Part shown: in pieces, positions 61,962-64,000 of the stretch
How the letters are laid out: every line of letters begins with the position of its first letter
How positions within the stretch are numbered: the first letter of the stretch is position 1
Source: Delftia tsuruhatensis
GTDB lineage: Bacteria > Pseudomonadota > Gammaproteobacteria > Burkholderiales > Burkholderiaceae_C
DNA: 64,000 bases
Assembly: GCF_903815225.1 (NCBI RefSeq)
Contig: NZ_LR813084.1
Coordinates: 186,001 to 250,000, forward strand
Direction of reading: 5' to 3'
Position numbers and translations under genes: made by a program
Notes under the pieces: generated by a model
The model's input: the letters and a program-made list of their open reading frames with translations, nothing else
Told to the model about the DNA's origin: nothing
The model's database searches: none

Positions 61962-62507
61962 GTGAGCGCATTGGTCATCAAGGCCTGGAAGGTCGGCGAG
62001 CAACCCATAGACGACAAGGGCAACCACATCGCCATCACGGGGCGGGAGGGCGGCCTGATCGCCTGGATCCTGTCCAAGGTGAACATCGATCCCACCACCA
62101 CCATCCGGGTGGGCGCCGAGCGCCTGGAGTTCAGCAGCGCCTCGCTGTCGGGCACCCAGTCCCGGCTGATTCCGCTGCAGGGCATCTGCTCGACCTACTA
62201 CGGCTACCACAAGCCCTGGAAGGCCGCCCTGGGCATTGGCGCCCTTTCCCTGTTCATGGGTTCGTCCATGATGGCCCGCAGCTTCTCCGCCGGCCTGGTG
62301 GTCATGCTGATCGGCTGGGCCATCGCCGCCCTGATCTACTTCCTGAACCGCACGCTGACGCTGGGCTTCATCGAAAACAGCGGCGTGGTCAACGGCATCC
62401 AGTTCAAGCGCTCGGTGATCGAGAACCTGGACATCACGCAGGAGCAGGCCCGCCAGGTGTGCGAGCTGATGCAAAAGCTGATCGAGGCCAAGGAAAAGCG
62501 GCTCTGA
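61962..62507 (+). CDS. small inner-membrane protein with two predicted helices, unknown
   Basis: This 181-residue protein is read from a GTG at 61962 preceded by GAGAGG. An N-terminal beta-rich region (about 1-80, resembling a PH-like or bacterial SH3-like fold by its strand pattern) is followed by a hydrophobic hairpin (about residues 86-128: ALGIGALSLFMGSS, then AGLVVMLIGWAIAALIYFL) and a charged C-terminal helix. There is no signal peptide. I do not recognise the family. It stands alone between a Bug gene and a converging thioesterase gene. Confidence 0.7.
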   Translation: MSALVIKAWKVGEQPIDDKGNHIAITGREGGLIAWILSKVNIDPTTTIRVGAERLEFSSASLSGTQSRLIPLQGICSTYYGYHKPWKAALGIGALSLFMGSSMMARSFSAGLVVMLIGWAIAALIYFLNRTLTLGFIENSGVVNGIQFKRSVIENLDITQEQARQVCELMQKLIEAKEKRL

Positions 62508-62552
62508 CCCGGCGGCGGCACGCGCGTGCCGCCCGCCCTGGCGGCCCGGTGC

Positions 62553-63005
62553 TCAGGCCTGCGCCGGGCTGCGCGCCATCAGCTTGAACGTGCCCGTGGC
62601 CAGGGCCACGAGCGTGCCGTCCTCGGCGCGCACCTCGCCGCGCGCAAAGCTGATCGATCGGCCGCGCCGCTCGCAATGCGCCGTGGCGATCAGGTCGCCG
62701 CTGGCGGCCGAGACATAGTGCAGCGTCAGGTCGATGGTGGCCACGCCGAAGGCCGTGGGGTCGTGCGATCGGCAGGCCGAGGCCAGCGCGCAGTCCAGCA
62801 GCGAGGCGATGGCGCCGCCGTGCACATCGCCGCGGCTGTTGGCCTGGTCCGCCTGGAAGCCCATGCGGATCTGGGCGCGGTCTTCGCCGATGCGTTCGCC
62901 GCTGAGCTTCATGGCCCGCGCCATGGGCATGGGCAGGCCGAACAGGATGCCGGGCGCTTCGCCCGCGAAGGGGTTGGTCGGGTGTTCTTGGAGAGGTGTG
63001 TTCAT
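62553..63005 (-). CDS. PaaI-like hotdog-fold thioesterase
   Basis: This 150-residue thioesterase has the hotdog signature RGDVHGGAIASLLDCALASA (about residues 58-77) with the HGG loop, then ATIDLTLHYVSAASGDLIA. It hydrolyses an unidentified acyl-CoA. Start at 63005 (MNTPLQEHP); an ATG ten codons upstream is also in frame. It lies 26 bases after the Bug gene stop on the same strand and may share its transcript. Confidence 0.88.
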   Translation of the reverse strand: MNTPLQEHPTNPFAGEAPGILFGLPMPMARAMKLSGERIGEDRAQIRMGFQADQANSRGDVHGGAIASLLDCALASACRSHDPTAFGVATIDLTLHYVSAASGDLIATAHCERRGRSISFARGEVRAEDGTLVALATGTFKLMARSPAQA

Positions 63006-63031
63006 GCGGGCAATCATCGCATCGGCAGCGC

Positions 63032-64000
63032 TCAATCCACACGGGCTCCGGTCGATTTGACGACAGCGGCCCAGCGCGTGATTTCCTTGTCGATATGCGC
63101 CTGCAGCGCCTCGGGCGTGGAGCCCACGGGCTCGTAGCCGCCGGCGGCCAGCTGGGCCTGCAGCGCGGGCTGGCGCAGGGCGGCGGCGATCTCGCGGCTC
63201 AGGCGCCCGGTGACTTCGGGTGGCGTGCCTGCCGGCGCGATCAGCGCGTACCAGCCGGTCACGTCGAAGCCTGCGATGCCCTGCTCCTGGATGGTGGCCA
63301 CCTCGGGCGCCAGTGCCGAGCGCCGGGGGCTGGTGACGGCCAGCGCCTGCATGCGCCCGCTGCGGATGTGCGGCATGGAGGTGGAGATGCTGTCGAAGGT
63401 CAGGTCGATGTCGGCGGCCAGCATGGCGTTGACCACGCCCGCGCTGCCCTTGTAGGGCACATGGGTCATGCGCACGCCCGCCATGCTGGCGAAGTACTCG
63501 GCCGCCAGGTGGCCGGTGTTGCCGTTGCCCGCCGATCCGAAGGTGAGCTTGCCGGGGCTGGCCTTGGCGGCCTGTATGAGCTCCTGGATGTTCTTCGCGG
63601 GCAGCTTGCCGCTGGCCGCGACGACCATGGGCAGGTTGGCCACCAGGGACACGGGGGCGAAGTCGCGGCGCGTGTCATAGGGAAGCTTGGGGTAGAGGCT
63701 GTCGTTGATGGCGTGGGCGGCCAGCACCATGAGCACGGTGTAGCCGTCGGGCCTGGCGCGCGCCACGTACTGCGAGGCCAGCGTGCCGCCCGCGCCCGGC
63801 TTGTACTCGAGCACCACGGGCTGGCCCAGCTGCTGCTGCAATTGCACGGCCAGCGGGCGGCCCAGCAGGTCGGCGCTGCCGCCGGGCGGATAGGGGATGA
63901 CCAGCTGTATGGGCTTGGCGGGCCAGGCCTCGGCGGCCCGGGCCGCGGGCAGGGTGGCTGCGCAAAGGGCGCTGGCGGCCAGGGCCAGGCAGGTCAGCAT
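63032..64000 (-). CDS. Bug/TctC-family periplasmic binding protein, at the window edge
   Basis: This is 322 residues from an ATG whose first base is the last base of the window; the true start may lie outside. The visible N-terminus (MLTCLALAASALCAATLPAA) already works as a signal peptide, cleaved near ARA. Motifs: VIPYPPGGSADLLG, KPGAGGTLASQYVA, LTFGSAGNGNTGHLAAEYF and VPYKGSAGVVNAMLAADID. Seventh solitary member of the family in the window. The thioesterase gene follows it. Confidence 0.9.
   Translation of the reverse strand: MLTCLALAASALCAATLPAARAAEAWPAKPIQLVIPYPPGGSADLLGRPLAVQLQQQLGQPVVLEYKPGAGGTLASQYVARARPDGYTVLMVLAAHAINDSLYPKLPYDTRRDFAPVSLVANLPMVVAASGKLPAKNIQELIQAAKASPGKLTFGSAGNGNTGHLAAEYFASMAGVRMTHVPYKGSAGVVNAMLAADIDLTFDSISTSMPHIRSGRMQALAVTSPRRSALAPEVATIQEQGIAGFDVTGWYALIAPAGTPPEVTGRLSREIAAALRQPALQAQLAAGGYEPVGSTPEALQAHIDKEITRWAAVVKSTGARVD

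Noticed and set aside
60537-62474. 645-codon minus-strand frame covering a Bug gene and the small membrane protein
   Set aside because: No family-like sequence; it overlaps two plus-strand genes with good ribosome sites.
1-64000. tRNA, rRNA, CRISPR arrays, insertion sequences, prophage genes
   Set aside because: None was recognised on reading both strands; a tRNA-finder and an IS search would be needed to exclude them fully.

Overview
The window is high-GC DNA read as a betaproteobacterium of the Comamonadaceae (Delftia/Comamonas/Acidovorax-like). This is inferred from base composition, seven solitary Bug/TctC-type periplasmic binding proteins, a methionine synthase reduced to its N-terminal half, and GC-rich intergenic repeats that I associate with this family. 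No rRNA, tRNA, CRISPR array, insertion sequence or phage gene was recognised. The content is mostly accessory catabolism and transport, organised as small operons each next to its own regulator.

Layout. 0-3.3 kb: a large HEAT-like protein and the start of a second gene (minus). 3.4-9.5 kb: a tripartite RND drug-efflux operon behind a SoxR-type box. 9.5-12.6 kb: a D-amino-acid (D-arginine-like) dehydrogenase, a YkvI-like transporter and an XRE-cupin regulator, with a repeated operator over the first promoter. 12.7-18 kb: the homocysteine-binding half of MetH, an unknown Cys-motif protein, a porin and a chemoreceptor. 18.3-24 kb: a class III CoA-transferase, a LysR regulator, and a minus-strand operon of DUF35 protein, thiolase-fold protein, acyl-CoA dehydrogenase and thioesterase. 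24.3-25.9 kb: formamidase FmdA with FmdB. 25.9-28.5 kb: two membrane glycosyltransferase genes of lower GC.

28.8-42.7 kb: several Bug proteins, each with catabolic or regulatory genes: LysR; an amidase with a tiny GatC/AtzG-like partner; an acyl-CoA ligase; and a CoA-transferase/oxidoreductase/Bug operon beside a divergent LysR. A chemoreceptor lies in the middle and lacks four residues of its signalling tip. 42.7-43.4 kb: a ParDE toxin-antitoxin pair with a palindromic operator. 43.5-50.8 kb: a minus-strand acyl-CoA pathway (ligase, (R)-specific dehydrogenase, hydratase 2, isomerase-like crotonase, CoA-transferase-like protein, thiolase). 51-52.4 kb: a solitary amidase.

52.6-60.6 kb: the most coherent system, an AraC regulator divergent from genes for an itaconyl-CoA hydratase-like protein, an acyl-CoA dehydrogenase, a class III CoA-transferase, an MmgE/PrpD protein, a Bug protein and a CitE-like lyase. 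The set matches the Pseudomonas itaconate-degradation locus in content and nearly in order, with a Bug protein where Pseudomonas has TRAP genes. The dehydrogenase has been lengthened in frame by a GC-rich repeat. 60.8-64 kb: two more Bug proteins, a small membrane protein and a thioesterase.

Together the genes suggest a soil or water organism that scavenges many organic acids, amides and D-amino acids, activates acids to CoA thioesters and degrades them by several parallel routes.
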